From assembly GCA_037576195.1 (NCBI GenBank), contig CM075102.1:35894745-35958744 (forward strand): 64,000 nucleotides of DNA. Direction: 5' to 3'. Below are positions 22,783 to 36,408 of this stretch, one piece after another. Under the pieces are notes generated by a model that had not been told where the DNA came from, did not search any database, and saw only the letters and a program-made list of their open reading frames with translations. A program made the position numbers and the translations under genes. Within the stretch, counting starts at the first letter, position 1, and each line of letters starts with the position of its first letter. The DNA is from Phytoseiulus persimilis. Its lineage: Eukaryota > Arthropoda > Arachnida > Mesostigmata > Phytoseiidae.

Positions 22783-25700
22783 CGCTGTTGTTACCGGTAC
22801 CTTGGTTGGCTCTCTTCGCTTGCAAATCGAAGAGGCGAGGTAACGCTCCTGATGTTTTCAAAGAAGAGAAGAAGGTCCGGTTCGAGCTGGGGAACCAATT
22901 GTAAGAACAGGCTGGCGTCGCTCCTGGGGCCTCAACTCGAAGATCTGACCAACGAGTTCACGGGCAGCCAGGCGAGTTGGTGGACCTGGAGACACTTCAA
23001 ACAAGAGCTGCCGAGGGCCTGCAATCCCATGTCGAACGCTACAGTATTTAACGCATACTCCACACGGAAAAGGGAGAGCGCATCGTCGGGCGGCAAAGTG
23101 GAGAGGCATTGCCAGGGAAGTCAGGGGCTGGAAGATTGCCCTGGACGTCGCCTCAACGGTAACTAACAACAAGCTGCCATCGCGTACTTCGAGGAAGCGA
23201 AGATTTTCGAGCATGAGTTACCGAGTAAGACCGAGTTTTCAAGTTTTCCTAGCACCGATGCATCTTCCAATCGTCGAGCATAGACACCGCCATTCTTTGA
23301 TTAATTCTGCTAGATACTCCCGCCTCGAGACAACCCCTTGAGCAGCTCCTCCCGTTTCCAGTATAGGCTCGAGTGAGCTTCCCTTGGTCCTATCCTGTTC
23401 TTGGGGTGAACAATCCAGTGCCGCGTTCCGGGACCACACTTCCGTTGCAGCTCGCGACGACGAAACAGATCCTGTGGGGCAAAACCAATGGGAGAGGTGT
23501 TTGAGGGTCAAGGACCGGATCGTGGGCAGTGTACCAGTGGATCTCACAGGGAACCGCGACGTTCAGTGAAGAAAAAGGAAGGCACTCCTCCGGTGGAGTA
23601 TTCTCTCTAACTTATCATCATCCGGGTATCACACAACACTCAACTGCATCATACAGGGAGGGCGTGATATGAATTCGATCTCTGAACCGAGGAGGGGGCT
23701 GCATGCCATCATTGGGTGCGTACCCCGCTGATCAGAGTTTTGAATTTTGAGGCAACTCAACTGCCTCCTGACCATAAATGATTGGTCTACAGCTCTCAAC
23801 GCTTGCAATGAGAGTTCAGGCACCGGAGTCCTTGGATGTGAGCTCTGACCAGTGGCGGCTCCAGCCATTTTCTTCCCGAGGCTGAACGTCGTTCTTAATG
23901 TCCTTGTCACCGCCGCGATTTTGGACGCTCTGTCATTGCCTGTTCCGCAGAATTCAGCAGTCCCTAGCTGGGCCTTAGCTGCATCTATTAAGAGCATGAG
24001 AACTTCAAACTCGTAAAACCGTTGACCGCATTTCGGATGAGAGTTAGAGAGCCCGAATAAGGCAATTGAGGGATTGGAAGCAACTACTGAGAACTTCTGA
24101 ACCTTTCGGGAAAGATTCATGGATACATTCCATGAGGCCAGGCTCATAGATCCTGAAAAGTAGGAGGCTTCAGCCGCCGTAGTCTCATGCTAGCGCCAGC
24201 ACTGGTTGTGACATTCGTCTCTTTCTCGTCGGATTCGGGGACAGCAGCTCCTCCATAGAAAGAACCTCATGAAGACCAGCAAGACCGATTTCGGGAGTTC
24301 TACTGAGTCCCTGATGAGTCGGAGACCAAATATTTCCATCGAATCTCGCGGTTGAGGCTGTGAACCTGTTCCGAGATTAGCGGCAGCGACGTTATAATTG
24401 AGCTTCGCACTTCCGAACTGAGTAGCTTCGATTCCGGTGCGTCTCGCCGATCATTCGCATTCGAAATTGAGTCCTTCCTACTTCGACAATCGAATCGGGG
24501 TTGCGGTCATGTTATGGTGAAATCGAAATTCTATCTGTCAGTGTAGATTCCGCCCCCTCGACCGGGTGCTTCTTGAAGTAGAGTCTCCTAACGGTTTCCA
24601 GAGGTTGCGAAGATCGCGCTCATTTGTTCGACGGTATCACCGCATAGCGTCAGCCCAGAGCGCTCGTTTGGACATCACACTGCGTTTCGAACAAGTGATG
24701 ATCATACGCGAGGGTTCGTCGCTAGAATATGATGGAGAGTTCTCGTCCAGCTGTGATGACAAGTTTCCCGATCGGTCCTAGCGGTTATCTTCGCTTCCCG
24801 CTCGTCAGCGACCGTCTGGAAAATGTCATAAAATTTTAAGAGAATTCTGACAAGATTTGAAGGAACCGAGGGATAAAGTTTTAAGAGATAATTGCACAGG
24901 ATACTCTGTATCATGCAGCTCAACCGGACTCGCGGACCGAGCGCCTGGGCACAGCCGGCTTTGTCGATCTCGATCGAGCCTTGCAACTTCGGCGGACGCT
25001 GCCTGACTGTGAGGGAGCCGGTAACGTCACGCGAACTGTGGCGAGAGATAACGCGGCGACCGATCCTTTTCGGTTCCCACGGCTCTCGCGGGTGAGAGCG
25101 TTTACCATGTGGCTGGTTTGCCCCCACGACCGGAGCATTCTGTCGGATTACCGTGTTTCGAATACACAGTGCCATACTGGAACGTGTTTCTAAGAGTTTT
25201 CCTCAAAAAAGTCGCGTGGTGATGCGACGGAAGAGCGTTCATCTCGAGAGTGGCTCACTCTGTCTGCTATTCCCTCAACCATCGATAGAACCGCCTATCC
25301 ATCTCAGATCCAAGGCGCATCCGGAGAAAAAAAACTTGAATTATCCGTGTCCGAGTCAACAGGAAACTTGACAGGTTCTCTTTCGACGTTTTCAACTCCT
25401 CATTTCCTGCGCTCCGATCCGCGGCTCCCTCATTCTTCGCAGAGTACCCGCCTAGAAACCTCGGACGATCCAAAGAACGCAGAACTTTATGCAGGCCCCT
25501 TAAAGCGACCCCTTGAATCCGATACCCCTCGCGATATTTACCGAGGAATACAAGATTCCCTCCGCTGAAGCGAGCGGCAAAATCTGAATCCCCAGTCGAA
25601 TCAAACCTCAGGGAATTCCTCCCAGATTCAGATGGGGAGGATCCTCGGTTTTTGACGTAGATTTCCTGAAGAGAGGGTCTGCCAACGAATGCCTCGCGGA

Positions 25701-28700
25701 GACGCTAAACGAACATTGGTGACGTTCATCTGTTGGCTGCGTCCACGGGCTGCAGGACCATCCTGATGGGTCTCCATCGAGATGACGGTTCGCGGAACGC
25801 GAACGACGGTTTAATGTTATATAGACTGTGGATAATGAGCTGCGAGCGTTCCAATCTCACGCCGCTTTTGCGAAGTCTGACTGCTGCGAACCTTCTCCAG
25901 CTCTCAACGGTGTTGCTCATCGGTGTCATGCACTACATGACTTGCATGAGCAGGGCAGCTCCACTCCTGCTAATCGGGTCATCGGTTTCACTTGACGCCC
26001 CCGACTTGTTCAAGATCGCGTTTTAACACTGACTTAGCTCGGAATCAGTCTGGGGGGTATCGATCGGAAACCCTTCCTGATGCTCTCGAACCAGTCGAGA
26101 TGCATATCGTGCCCATCAACAACCGCGCTCGATGCGTTAGATTCGACAGCATCGGGCTCGGCTAATTTTCAAGAATGAAACAACGACTCAATGTAAATTA
26201 CGAACCGGCCTTGAGTAAGGTAGTTGGAACCCGCGTGTCCAACTTGTGGGAATAAGCTTGATGAGCAATGGAGCTCACTAATGCAGCTGCTCGTCGGCGA
26301 CATCTCGAACAAATAATCGTGGAGCGGACCGCGCTTGTAATTGCCGTCATCTTCCTTTAGTTATTCGACTCGATCACGTTCCGTAGAGGGAACTCTTTTT
26401 TTTCGGTTTGATCATTATGAGTAATTCGACATTCTTCCTGACGAAGAGCGAACTTGACCTTCGCCGAGAGGATTGGGGTCACAAAAATCTTCTTCACGAG
26501 CGCTTTTCGCGAACCTATCTTCTTGACGCAACGCCAAGATCCTCCTGACCATATTATGGAGGTCTTAGAGACGGTGATGATGCTCGTTGCAATGGAACTG
26601 TATGCGCCATTCGGAAACCTTGGGTATGTGGGAGGGGTGGCCCCTGGTCCAGGAGCCTGGTGGGAGTCGAGTACTCCTTTTGAACCCATGACAATGTAGG
26701 GGTCTGACGAGGGATTGACACGTCCTCATGGTGGGACCAGGAGTCGAGTCCTATGTAGTCGGGTACTTTTCTATGGACTTTTCAGGGAATCTATAGTCGA
26801 AAGCTTCTCTCACCGCCTCCTTGACCCTTTGACTGCAGTTTCCAGCTCTGATATCTCAGAAATGTTTCAACAAACGCAAGCTCAAGGCCTGAGCCTCATC
26901 GCCGATTACTGGAAGATTAACGTTAAAAACTGCAGTTGACGTGTCGCGAAGGCAGAGAGAGAAACTTTTGAGGACAGATTTCTAAAAAAGTTATCAAAGC
27001 GGAGTACCGGAACACACAGGTCTCAGCCCCGGACCCAAGCATGAGGTCGTGCCATTCTCTTCTGACAAGAGAGTCCGATATGAACAGTTTCGAACAAAAT
27101 GTCAACGAGTCTTTCGACGCCAGAATGAATGAGGTGTTCAGTACTCGGGTAATAGAAGACGCTGCCAGCTGTACCGCTTGAGGTTCGTTGATATTAACAG
27201 AATGAATTCGATTCTTCGAGTTTTCTCCCGGCAGCTTCAGATGACCCTGTCGTCTTTGGTGGTCGATTTCCGATTCAACGTCCCGTCGCTTTCGGTTTGT
27301 GGAGAACAGGTCTACACTTGACGTTTTCGGTCGACTCGCAATCTCGATCTCCTCCCAAACTTTCTGAGCGGCTTTCAGCCCAACATCCCGTCTTCGATCG
27401 AAAGTGGGCTCAAATCTATCATCATCTATCGCATGACAACCGGAAGATTTGGATTCTGTCGAGGCAACCAGGCGATGAAGCGGAAACTCTAGAGCGATTC
27501 TGGGTCGGAAGTTCTAGATTGAATCTGCGAAAGGAGCCTGAGGTCGCAGTGGAGAATAGGATCGGAACCTTTCCATCATCCTGCAGAGGCACCCGGTTCT
27601 CGGCGTGGATTTGGGAAGGGATATCACAATCGTTAGAGTCACCCGTTTGTGTGAGGAATTCCGGTCTTGAGATGACCTGAACAATTGGGACACGGCCGTG
27701 ATTCATCCAACATAATGTTGCTCTCATGACCTGAAAAAGTAGCTCCTCATCGAGAATTTCACTCATATGTATTTTCTCATGGAAACGTCTGACTAAGCCC
27801 ACTTCTCCCCACGAATTTTCATGGCTTCAATTCGCTCGATTTTTTCAATGACAGCCCAGAATCCGGATCAGTGTCGAAGGGTCATTTATATACGGGTCTT
27901 CGCGAAAATGAGACGACCGATAAGTGCTGAGCTGACTCGAAATTTATCCAAAAACCCGGGTTCCGAACAAGCAGACGATCTCGCAACACCTGAGTTAGTA
28001 ATGCGGGATACATCATATTCTGAAGGTTTGGATGGATTTCCCTCCTGAGCGAGCAGAGCGATCTCCGACTGGGCAGCCCCGGAGGATCGCTTGGGCGAAT
28101 TGAAACGGGCGTAGGGCTCCTCACCGGGTGCACGTCTTCCAGTCTACATCAAGTGGGCAACGCCGTCAACAGTACTATCTAGGTGAAGTCCGCCTCTGAA
28201 GGAGCCCGGTGAGTGCGGAATGCAATTATTCGACGAGTAAACGGAAGAGGAGGGCAGTCGGCCATCTGAGCGGCCTCTGGATGGTTCGCCCACGACAACT
28301 CCATCAATGATGACCGCGTAACGCCTTGTGCTGGCCTGGTCAGCCGCGTGGCCACACACTCGATGACATTCAGATCGCAGTAACTCAAGCTGGAGCTGTG
28401 AGCAGTAGCCAGATGATGCAGGCTTGATACATGTGTTCTTCGAAGGAACCCGTCACCAGGCATAACTGGAATAGTACCGTGGTTGGGAGTGCAATCGTGC
28501 TCGAAGGGCTGCCATCGTCTTCAGAGTGATAAACGGCCACGACCCGCCCCGCGCCACTTGAAGCGTCCCTGGCGCTCCCGACGGGAGTGAGCGCTCTCCG
28601 CCATGAGCACGCGTCAAGGGCTTAAAGGGCCTGAAGAACAAGATAATAGCTTACACTCAATGTGGGCAATTCCGTGTACTTTCAGTTCGCCGGAAGTAAT

Positions 28701-29198
28701 GGGAGGCATAAATCTCAACAGAGTCCCCGATTCATCATGGCTTTGCGAAAAGAGATCCTATTGCTCAAGCGGGTCCAGTTCGGGCACATATTCACAGACT
28801 TACCGGAAGTCGACCGTATCGCACGCAGCTTGACTTCCTTTCTCAACCAAGGTTATGTGAACTCAATCTGCACCCAAACCCAAGGGTTTTTGGTACCTCG
28901 AGGAGACTTGGAATTACTCTCATTATCAAGCTTTGCAATAAAAATAAGAGGCGACAGCTGCAGTCGTCTATCAGGAACCCCCCGAAGGAATATAACCAGG
29001 GGCGATGGTATCTCCGATGGAAATTGGCTAAACGTGGAGCCCGAGATCAGTGGTTCGCAACCATTTTTAGCCCGTCGCCCCCCCAACGCTCGATGGAAGG
29101 GGCCGTGGCCTCTGAGCCCCGTCGTTCGAATTCCGTTCCGGCTGTGGCGGTTCTGAGTTTCTGAGAAATTCAGAGCTTGAGGACGAAAAATGTGATGC

Positions 29199-29246
29199 TG
29201 AAGTTCATTAGGACTTTCGGGGTGGCATCAAGTTTCATGATGGTCA
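29199..29246 (+). repeat. Short dispersed repeat, copy 1
   Basis: About 48 bases containing GAAGTTCATTAGGACTTT and a following GGCATCAAGTTTCATGAT. A diverged copy with GAGTTCATTGGGACTTT and ATCATCAAGTTCCGTGAT lies at 32366-32413. The match is imperfect (about four in five bases by eye). The parent element is unknown. Confidence 0.4.
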
Positions 29247-29860
29247 ATACCTCTCGATTTTGAGTAAGAGTTCAAACTCCTCGTTGGTGATATGGATGTA
29301 CTAAGACGTGGCCCAATAAAATCTCCCATGCCCCCGGGAATCCGTCGTAACCCCTTTGCGAACCTTCTGGAAGACAGGCTCTGAGCTTTCTGCCGTGGTG
29401 TAGGCGGGCATTCCGGTACAACGAACTCTTCGTGCCTGTGGCTTGCGCCGCATTTGCAACCAGACTGATATTCAACCTGCTCCGAGGCTCGATCGCTCCT
29501 GTTCTCTCGGTTCGGAATGTTTCCCGACTACGGAAATTAATGTTGATCCAGCGAAAGCCTCGGGTTGGAGTCGTCTGGAAAATCGTTCACACCGACTGAA
29601 GTCTGATCGCATTTGGTGCAGATGTTTGAATTTGGCGCGCAAAATTCTCCGAGCCGATTCTTCCCAAAACTAGCCTGCGTCAGGGAGAATTTCCCTCGGC
29701 CGTATCGTGACACCCTGATTATACAAATAGCTTTAATATTTGCGACCACACCATGTGTTCCCCGGAACTGTTGACTTATAAAGCGAATTTTGCTTCCTGC
29801 AAGGGAGACGCGAGTTTGTCGGATCTTCGTTCGACCGAGGATGATCATGTGATGCCGACA

Positions 29861-29880
29861 GTGGTGGCGGCGGCGGCGGC
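29861..29880. repeat. GGC trinucleotide run
   Basis: A short GTGG/GGC tract with five uninterrupted GGC units. Simple repeat; no coding role is evident. Confidence 0.8.
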
Positions 29881-31760
29881 GTTCAGGTAGAGAAAGAGGA
29901 GGACCGAACGTTGCCCCTCCGCCGCTGCGGCAGCCAACCGCTGACTGTGCGTGTTGTGCTGCCAGAGAGTGGTTCTCGATGAGCCTAGTGCTGGTTGCTT
30001 CGTAAGAGGAAAGCCCCAGCTTTGTCGGAGAATTCATTCTACGGTGAGTCGGTCGGGGAGAATTCTCGTAAAGCTTTGCATTATCGGTCCCATCACGATA
30101 AAGAGGATTCTAGTCCGGTTCGAAACTCCCGCGCCGGGAGTTCCCGTGAGAAAAAAAAATTCGAACCTATGCTGTCAAATCTATTGACCACTTTCTCGCG
30201 CCTCTCTCGGTTCTGCTATCAACTCGAGGCGGAGTACAGGTGGGTCCGACTCAGGCGAGAATTCCGATGAGCACTCGCAAATGAAGCGGAGAGAACCGTG
30301 CTCGGAATAAATTCAAGAATTCGTACATCATTGGTTTTGAATACTGTGGTTCCCTCATCCGTTCCGCTATGAGCTCAATTCGCGAATCGTTAATTGCTTG
30401 AAGAGCTTCGATGAATCCGAGTCGTGCGCAGCTATGATTGTCTAGCGCGGAGAGCTGACTCAACTTTCAAGGAACAAATACGACGACCAGCTGAACAACC
30501 CGTGCGACGAAAACAGAGACACCGCAGTGATGACCATTGTGTTTCGAGGCCCGCGACCGCTTCGAAGAGCTCTGACCTCAGAATTCGGAGTAAACACGGC
30601 CCATGTTGCCCATGATGCGCTAATTCCATCGTTTGCTGAACTTTTTGTGGCTCTGCATTCTGTAGTTTCTGGCGTTCTCCAATCGCAAGTTGCAACCATT
30701 CACGGAATAGATCTCATCTGAGTTTGTGAGTGTCCCGAATCCGTAACGGCGACGACTCCGGATTCGCACACGCGATCATGAAGAATGCTATTTCGCCTGA
30801 CCAAATGGGCATCCGAACAACCCGAGGGAACGTCTCCAGGAGAGAATGCTTAGCTTCTCCAAAAATCGCAGCACGATCCTGAGTTTCCATGTAGCCTCAG
30901 TAATAAGTGAAAATCTATGAAATTGCGGTGTAAGTTTGCTGTTTTCGATGTAAAGGTGGACGGGACTTGAATGTGCTGAGAATTTCCGTGACAGCGTCGT
31001 TGATCGGATCCCGTTTGTTACGTTGTGGGCACCATAGACGCTGGTTTCATCGTTTCTTTTCAGCCCTCCGTTGCTATGGAAGCGCTGGAGGTAAACGCTG
31101 CCAGCTAGCCATGCAGCTCTCTGAAGCACCGGCGCGAGCCATGCTACCACGAGCTGCACCGAAGAAGAACGTCTCATTTGTCACCGCTTCTTATTCAAGT
31201 CTCAAACAATTGAGCGCCGTTCTCTCTGTTTCTGTCCATCGCGTCCGATTCCGTCGGGCTGTGGGCAAGGGTACGACAGAAAAAGCATATTGGACGAATG
31301 GCTGGAGTCCGACGGCTTCAACTTCTGCTGTTGCATGCTCCCAAGAGCCGTTGGACCACATCCCTGGAAGTCCCAATGAAAGCGCTGCTAGCGAACAGTC
31401 TAGCTGGGCTAATATAGGATTTAGAAAAGCAGCGCGATCTTGCTTTACGAGGAGAACTCAACTAAGGAGACGTTTGATCCAGTCTCACGAAAGACGAAAC
31501 GACCATATTCGTTCGTTCGCGTAAGGGAGCGCTGCTTTCATGAGACAGCGTATGCGGTCAGAACCGATGTCAGAGTTTGCGGCGAGTTCCATCGGATTCA
31601 TGGGAATTTTTCATGGTTGCGTGGTGGGACACGCCACAGAGTTATGGTCGAAGCCAAGCAGTCGGAAGAGGTTAATATAATCACGTGGCGAGCCCAGCAT
31701 TCACTAAGGCGTGTGTTGATCCGCTGTTTCAGGTAGCCGAGCCCAAGGTCATACCCCAGC

Positions 31761-34700
31761 ATGGGGTGGAGCAGCAACCAGCAGCTCATCGTGGCCTACC
31801 TTGCCACTGCCCTGGCTCTGACTCAAGGTAAACCGTTGCTCCTGGTGCCGATGATGACAACAGCGCCGTGTAACCTAGTCACAATAAGTGAATTCGGTCA
31901 CGCCGACCTCGGCGCGGCCAGCTCGCTTTTTTGTCCCGAGCCAGTAGCAGTACTTTCGTGAGGAAGCGTCCCACTGGGAGCTCGTGTTGAGCACTACCAA
32001 CGCGCTGCTGAGCGTGATTCGAAGCTCATGTCGAATCCCTGAACTTCGCCAATGATGATTCAACGAAATGGCTGCATATCGGAACATGGCTTTCCCGAAC
32101 GCTGACTGGAGTCAGGCTGACCACTCAGCAATCGGGTGACTGTCAACAACAAGAACGGGGTCGCTGTCACCACACCCAACGATCGGAGACGTCCTGTCAT
32201 CTGGCGGCTCGTGACAGGCTGTAGTGAGGTAGCGAGAACCTCTGGGCCTGTGATCCTCAACCTTCCTGGGCCTGTGGCCCCCGACGCTAGTGAGAGGAAG
32301 TCGTGGCTTCCGGAGTCCCGTCACGATTTTCGAGTGAGGAGACGAACAAGTCCGGCTCACAATACAATGCTGGAGTTCATTGGGACTTTGGGAGTATCAT
32401 CAAGTTCCGTGATTGTTCCACGCTGACTCTCATGAGCGGATCTCGAACGACTTCAGTTTCTTATGGCAGTGGATCGTAGCGACATCCGACGTTCATTCAC
32501 TAGTCCATTGACTTGTTCCATCTCGACGAAAAACTCTCATTCAGTCCAAGATCCGAAGTTTGGGAACTCAAGTTAGCGCCGGATTCAGGAACGGTTCGTG
32601 GAGGGCCGTCGAGAATTCGTTTGTTACAGATATAAACTCATGTGACTTGGAAGAGGATCATGATTCCCGCGGCTCCGTCGTCGTTAACGAACAATTTCAC
32701 AAGCTAGTCTCGATTCCAGGCATTGCGGGCCCACGTAACGTGCAGGTCGTGAACGCTACGAGCAACTCCGTGACGATCTCCTGGACGAGCCCGCCAACTC
32801 CCCCGGGCTTCGTGTTGGATTCATACCAAGTGATGGCGAACCCGATCTTCTCCTACTCTGTCAGTAGTGAGCCGTTCAAAGGCACCGCGAGCGTCCAGAA
32901 GAATTCTTTCATGTTTTTCGGGCTCGCCGCAGCCACCCGATATAACATTTCGATATGGGGAGAAACTGCTGATAAAAATGTCACGGACAAGAGCTTCGTC
33001 GAGGCCTGGACTCTTATCGGAGGTCAGAAACCATTGAATTTCAACTCGATTTATCGCTTCGGATGTCCACTGTTCGAGGGTCCACTGTTGCTGCTCACAG
33101 CATGAGATTCCTGCCAAATGCGTCACGCTCAACAGCCTCATCTATTTCAGACTTGAGAGCGCCTCCTCGGCCGGACGTGAAAGAGCTAGAGGAAAATGGA
33201 AAACACATAATCAAAGTGAAGATCAATCCTCCTGAAAACTTCCAGGGACCAATCTCGTGAGAATCTCTCACTCCGACTTCATGATGGCAATGTTCATGGG
33301 TCAAGGTCTCTCAAGGCACAGTTTCTTCATGTTTTCTCTCTGATTCCAGGAGATACCAAATAGTCGTACTCGAAAGCGATTCTGTCATGGCTTTCGATCC
33401 GTCCAAATTATCAGATTACAACAAAGCCAACGAAGAGGGCACGACATATTACATTGCTGGCGAGCGAGCTCCCAACGATATCGAAACGCATTTTGTGGTC
33501 GGAGATGGTCTGTCGAATCCCGTGCTGCCAAAGGATCAGAAATTCGACATCCTGACAGGAGTGATAAGCACTTTGAACGGGGTAACTATCGCGTTGTTTA
33601 TCTTCACCCGCTCTCGATTCGAGTGATTCTCGTCCGCTCCTCGAGCCATCAGCCGAGAGGCGTTCCTGAAGCTGTGCTTCGTTTTCGCAGGAAACCAAAT
33701 CTGTTTACTCCGCTCCGTTGTTTGCTCGCGTCGTGCACGGGAACGTTGTAGACATAGAAGAGCCTATGGCACAGTCGATGCGGCGCCGAGATGCGGTCCT
33801 GGTTTTCATGCTGTCGGTGGCCATTGGAATCCTAGGGTTTCTCCTGGTCGCCTCATTCATACTTTACATCATTCTACGTAGACAGTATAGTCAGAAAAGA
33901 CGTTCCGATGAGCTCATCCTCAAGATTCACGACCACGACAACGTAAGTGCTCGGACAGCTGACGCCCACGTCGTTCCGCAACAAGTTCAACACGATTGAC
34001 GTGATCGAGTTGCTCAATCCCCGCAGGAGAACACTTATTTCGGGAATGGTCACTTGCATCTTGAGGAGGGAGCTGATCTCAATGGCTTTTACAACAAGTT
34101 GTGCGACCTGTACTGGCAGATACCGAGACCCCAGCTCCATATCTCTGAAACGATGTTGGGCCAGGGTACTTACGGGCCTGTGAGAGTTGGTAAAGTGTTG
34201 AGGAACGGCCAGGAAATCGCAGCTCAGATTCAGAGGTGCGGCATAGTAACCTGTTTCATATTCTCTGCTGTCTTTTTGTCTGATGAATCGCTTGATCGAG
34301 AGTGTTATCTCATTGTGTCATCCAACTCTGCGATTCTAAGGTCCTCTAGCGTTTCTCATAGATGCGGCGCCCATTTCGCGCTTTCGGATCGAGATCGACG
34401 CGTATTGCTCTCAGATCTGGAAGCCATGGTGAGGATTGGGGCACACCAGAACATCGTGGAATTCATTGGAGGTTGCGAGGAAGGAGATGCGCTGTGGATG
34501 GCCACCGAACACCCAAACAACCCACTCAGAGGAATCCTGCTCTCAAGTCGGTTCGTATCCAGATATTCTTCGATTCGCTAGTCTTTCGGAACAGCGGTGA
34601 CGCTGAGGTTTCATAGCCATGGGGATCGGCAACGTCGGGGCTTCACTTCACGCACATCTAACGCGTTGGACGGGAGAAGGTTGCCCACCACTGCATTAAG

Positions 34701-35442
34701 AGGAGAAATCTACTTTCCGCAGTCAGACCCAGGAAGACAATCGAGTCTGCTCGATACCGGAATACCGACTGATGGAAATGGCCATTTCGTTGGCCGACGG
34801 CTTGAAACATCTGGAGCATCGAGGTGTGACACACGGCCATCTCTCCACGAGGAGCATTATGGTGGTGCTACCTGACATGGTTCCTAAGATTTCGAACTTC
34901 TGCATTGCCAAGTGAGTTCCCCGACGCCACTCTCGCGTTGGAACACCTGAAGGAGTAAACTCGAGTTTCGTTCATATCGGCCCATACTGACAACATTAAT
35001 CGATAACTTCCCCTATGTATCGCCTACGAGGTTCTCTCTCCTCCGTTGCAGATATACTCCGTTGGGCAAGAGGCTTGATTACACGCGTTGGACAGCGCCG
35101 GAAGCCATGCGGAGGCGCGTGACTCACAAAGGAGACGTCTGGTCTTTCGGAGTTCTCCTTTGGGAAATATTCACTTTGGGGGGCACCCCATATGTTGACG
35201 TCAAACTGAACGAAGTGCAAACGAAGCTGTCGCGCGGCCATCGACTCAGTCAGCCGCGGGGAGTCGATACGACGCTCTTCCAATTGATGCTCCACTGCTG
35301 GGAAATGGATCCAGACGAACGACCGACATTCGAGGAACTCGCCAGAGATCTCCGGAACGTTGCCTCCGAAGATCCTCTGAGGTTGCCCAAGCAGACCAAA
35401 TACATCTACGACAAATTCGATCCGCTCGCCGACGAGTTGTAG
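31761..35442 (+). CDS. Receptor tyrosine kinase-like protein with an inactive kinase domain
   Basis: Single-pass membrane receptor of 645 aa in nine exons: 31761-31827, 32720-33022, 33151-33256, 33350-33581, 33691-33942, 34027-34235, 34362-34550, 34723-34911, 35052-35442, all in phase. Order: signal peptide (1-22), fibronectin III domain (about 24-122), a second FnIII-like domain (about 124-245), transmembrane helix 271-298 followed by RRQYSQKRR, then a kinase-like domain from 355. The glycine loop is LGQGTYGPV (364-372), and the C lobe has TAPEA, DVWSFGVLLWEI and a conserved ending typical of receptor tyrosine kinases. However, the ATP-site Lys is Gln (387), the helix-C Glu is Asp (408), the HRD motif is HGH (490-492), and DFG is NFC (511-513), with a shortened activation loop. 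It should not phosphorylate substrates; a scaffold or ligand-binding role is inferred. The C lobe and helix-C region resemble FGFR/Cad96Ca-type kinases; the ligand is unknown. Confidence 0.88.
32366..32413 (+). repeat. Short dispersed repeat, copy 2
   Basis: Diverged copy of the repeat at 29199-29246, here inside the first intron (31828-32719) of the receptor pseudokinase gene. Confidence 0.4.
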
Positions 35443-36229
35443 TTTAGGAGCGCAGCTCATGATCAGGATCAGGAGCCATAGATCGTTAACCGATCGCTGA
35501 CCCGAAACAACCTTGGGAGTAGCGATTTCTGCGATTGGTATCTGTTTCGGGACCGCGACATACTGGACGCGGGCGTGCGAACCTCTTACATTCCTCGAAT
35601 TGTTTCTCGTCATAGAGACATGTGCCTTTGCATTTACATGAGTACGGAGATAAGAGCAAACCACTTTTTCGAAACGAACACCAACGCTCGAGCAAAGCCG
35701 CTGCTACCAGTCTTGATCTCCTTCGGCTCGCTGAGCCATAGCGAAAGTACTTCAGACCTCCGTTTAGAGGACCGAACTTCACAATATTTATCATCAGCAG
35801 CCCACGAAACCATTCTTTGTGCACAATGACTTGATCATACCCCCGGGCCTCGTTCCGGTTTCTTGAGCTTTGAACGCAGAAGGTCCGGAAGTCGGATCTC
35901 GCTATCAACTCAATCAGGCAGCAGAAGGCGCAATCACGTCGTTGGAGTGATCTCCAGCTGGATGCGATCGATGAGTTGCGCGAATGCGGGTGGCAGTCTT
36001 TCAGCAAGGGCAATATGTTTTCCTCCAATCGGATTTCAAGGGTAGAATCTATACGTTATTCAGCCATATTGAGTTTCATCGAAGAAGTATAGAGCGACAG
36101 GAGAATTTTCAGCCGAATTCTTCATCCGGTACAGTCACAGTTTTGCGTTTTACATCACGGGTGGTGTACTATATGGAGTGAAATGTAAAAATTGTAACTA
36201 GAGCCGCGAATACTGTTCAACAGTCAGGC

Positions 36230-36235
36230 AATAAA
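36230..36235 (+). terminator. Possible polyadenylation signal of the receptor pseudokinase gene
   Basis: AATAAA 787 bases after the stop codon, the clearest match on this strand before the convergent patched gene. Confidence 0.4.
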
Positions 36236-36408
36236 AACTTGCAGACTCGGTGACAGGGATCTATGTTCTTGACTTCATTTCCTCAGTTCGTGTCAAGCTC
36301 CTGCACTTTGCAGCCCTGCATTTCCGTTCTCCTAGTCAAGTTCTCTTCTTCGGGTTGGCGCAGTGGCACACCTTCGGAGCGCCAACAGATGTCACTCGCA
36401 TTTCCGCA

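Larger units (their letters stand above)
22783..31760. other. Gene-poor interval
   Basis: Nine kilobases between the SLC18B1-like gene (minus) and the receptor pseudokinase gene (plus), which are divergent. I find no recognisable protein. The longest open frame, 172 codons on the minus strand at 23629-24147, has no family signature and is near the length expected by chance. A GGC run lies at 29861-29880 and a short repeat near 29.2 kb recurs at 32.37 kb. Confidence 0.5.

Noticed and set aside
22820-23290. Plus-strand exon-like pieces (FKEEKKVRFELGNQL, LVDLETLQTRAAEGLQSHVERY, AIAYFEEAKIFEHE)
   Set aside because: They look like parts of a helical protein, but donors and acceptors could not be joined in phase and the first lies in the promoter of the SLC18B1-like gene.
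23629-24147. 172-codon minus-strand frame as a gene
   Set aside because: About this many codons is expected by chance once or twice in a window of this size, and no motif or family is visible.
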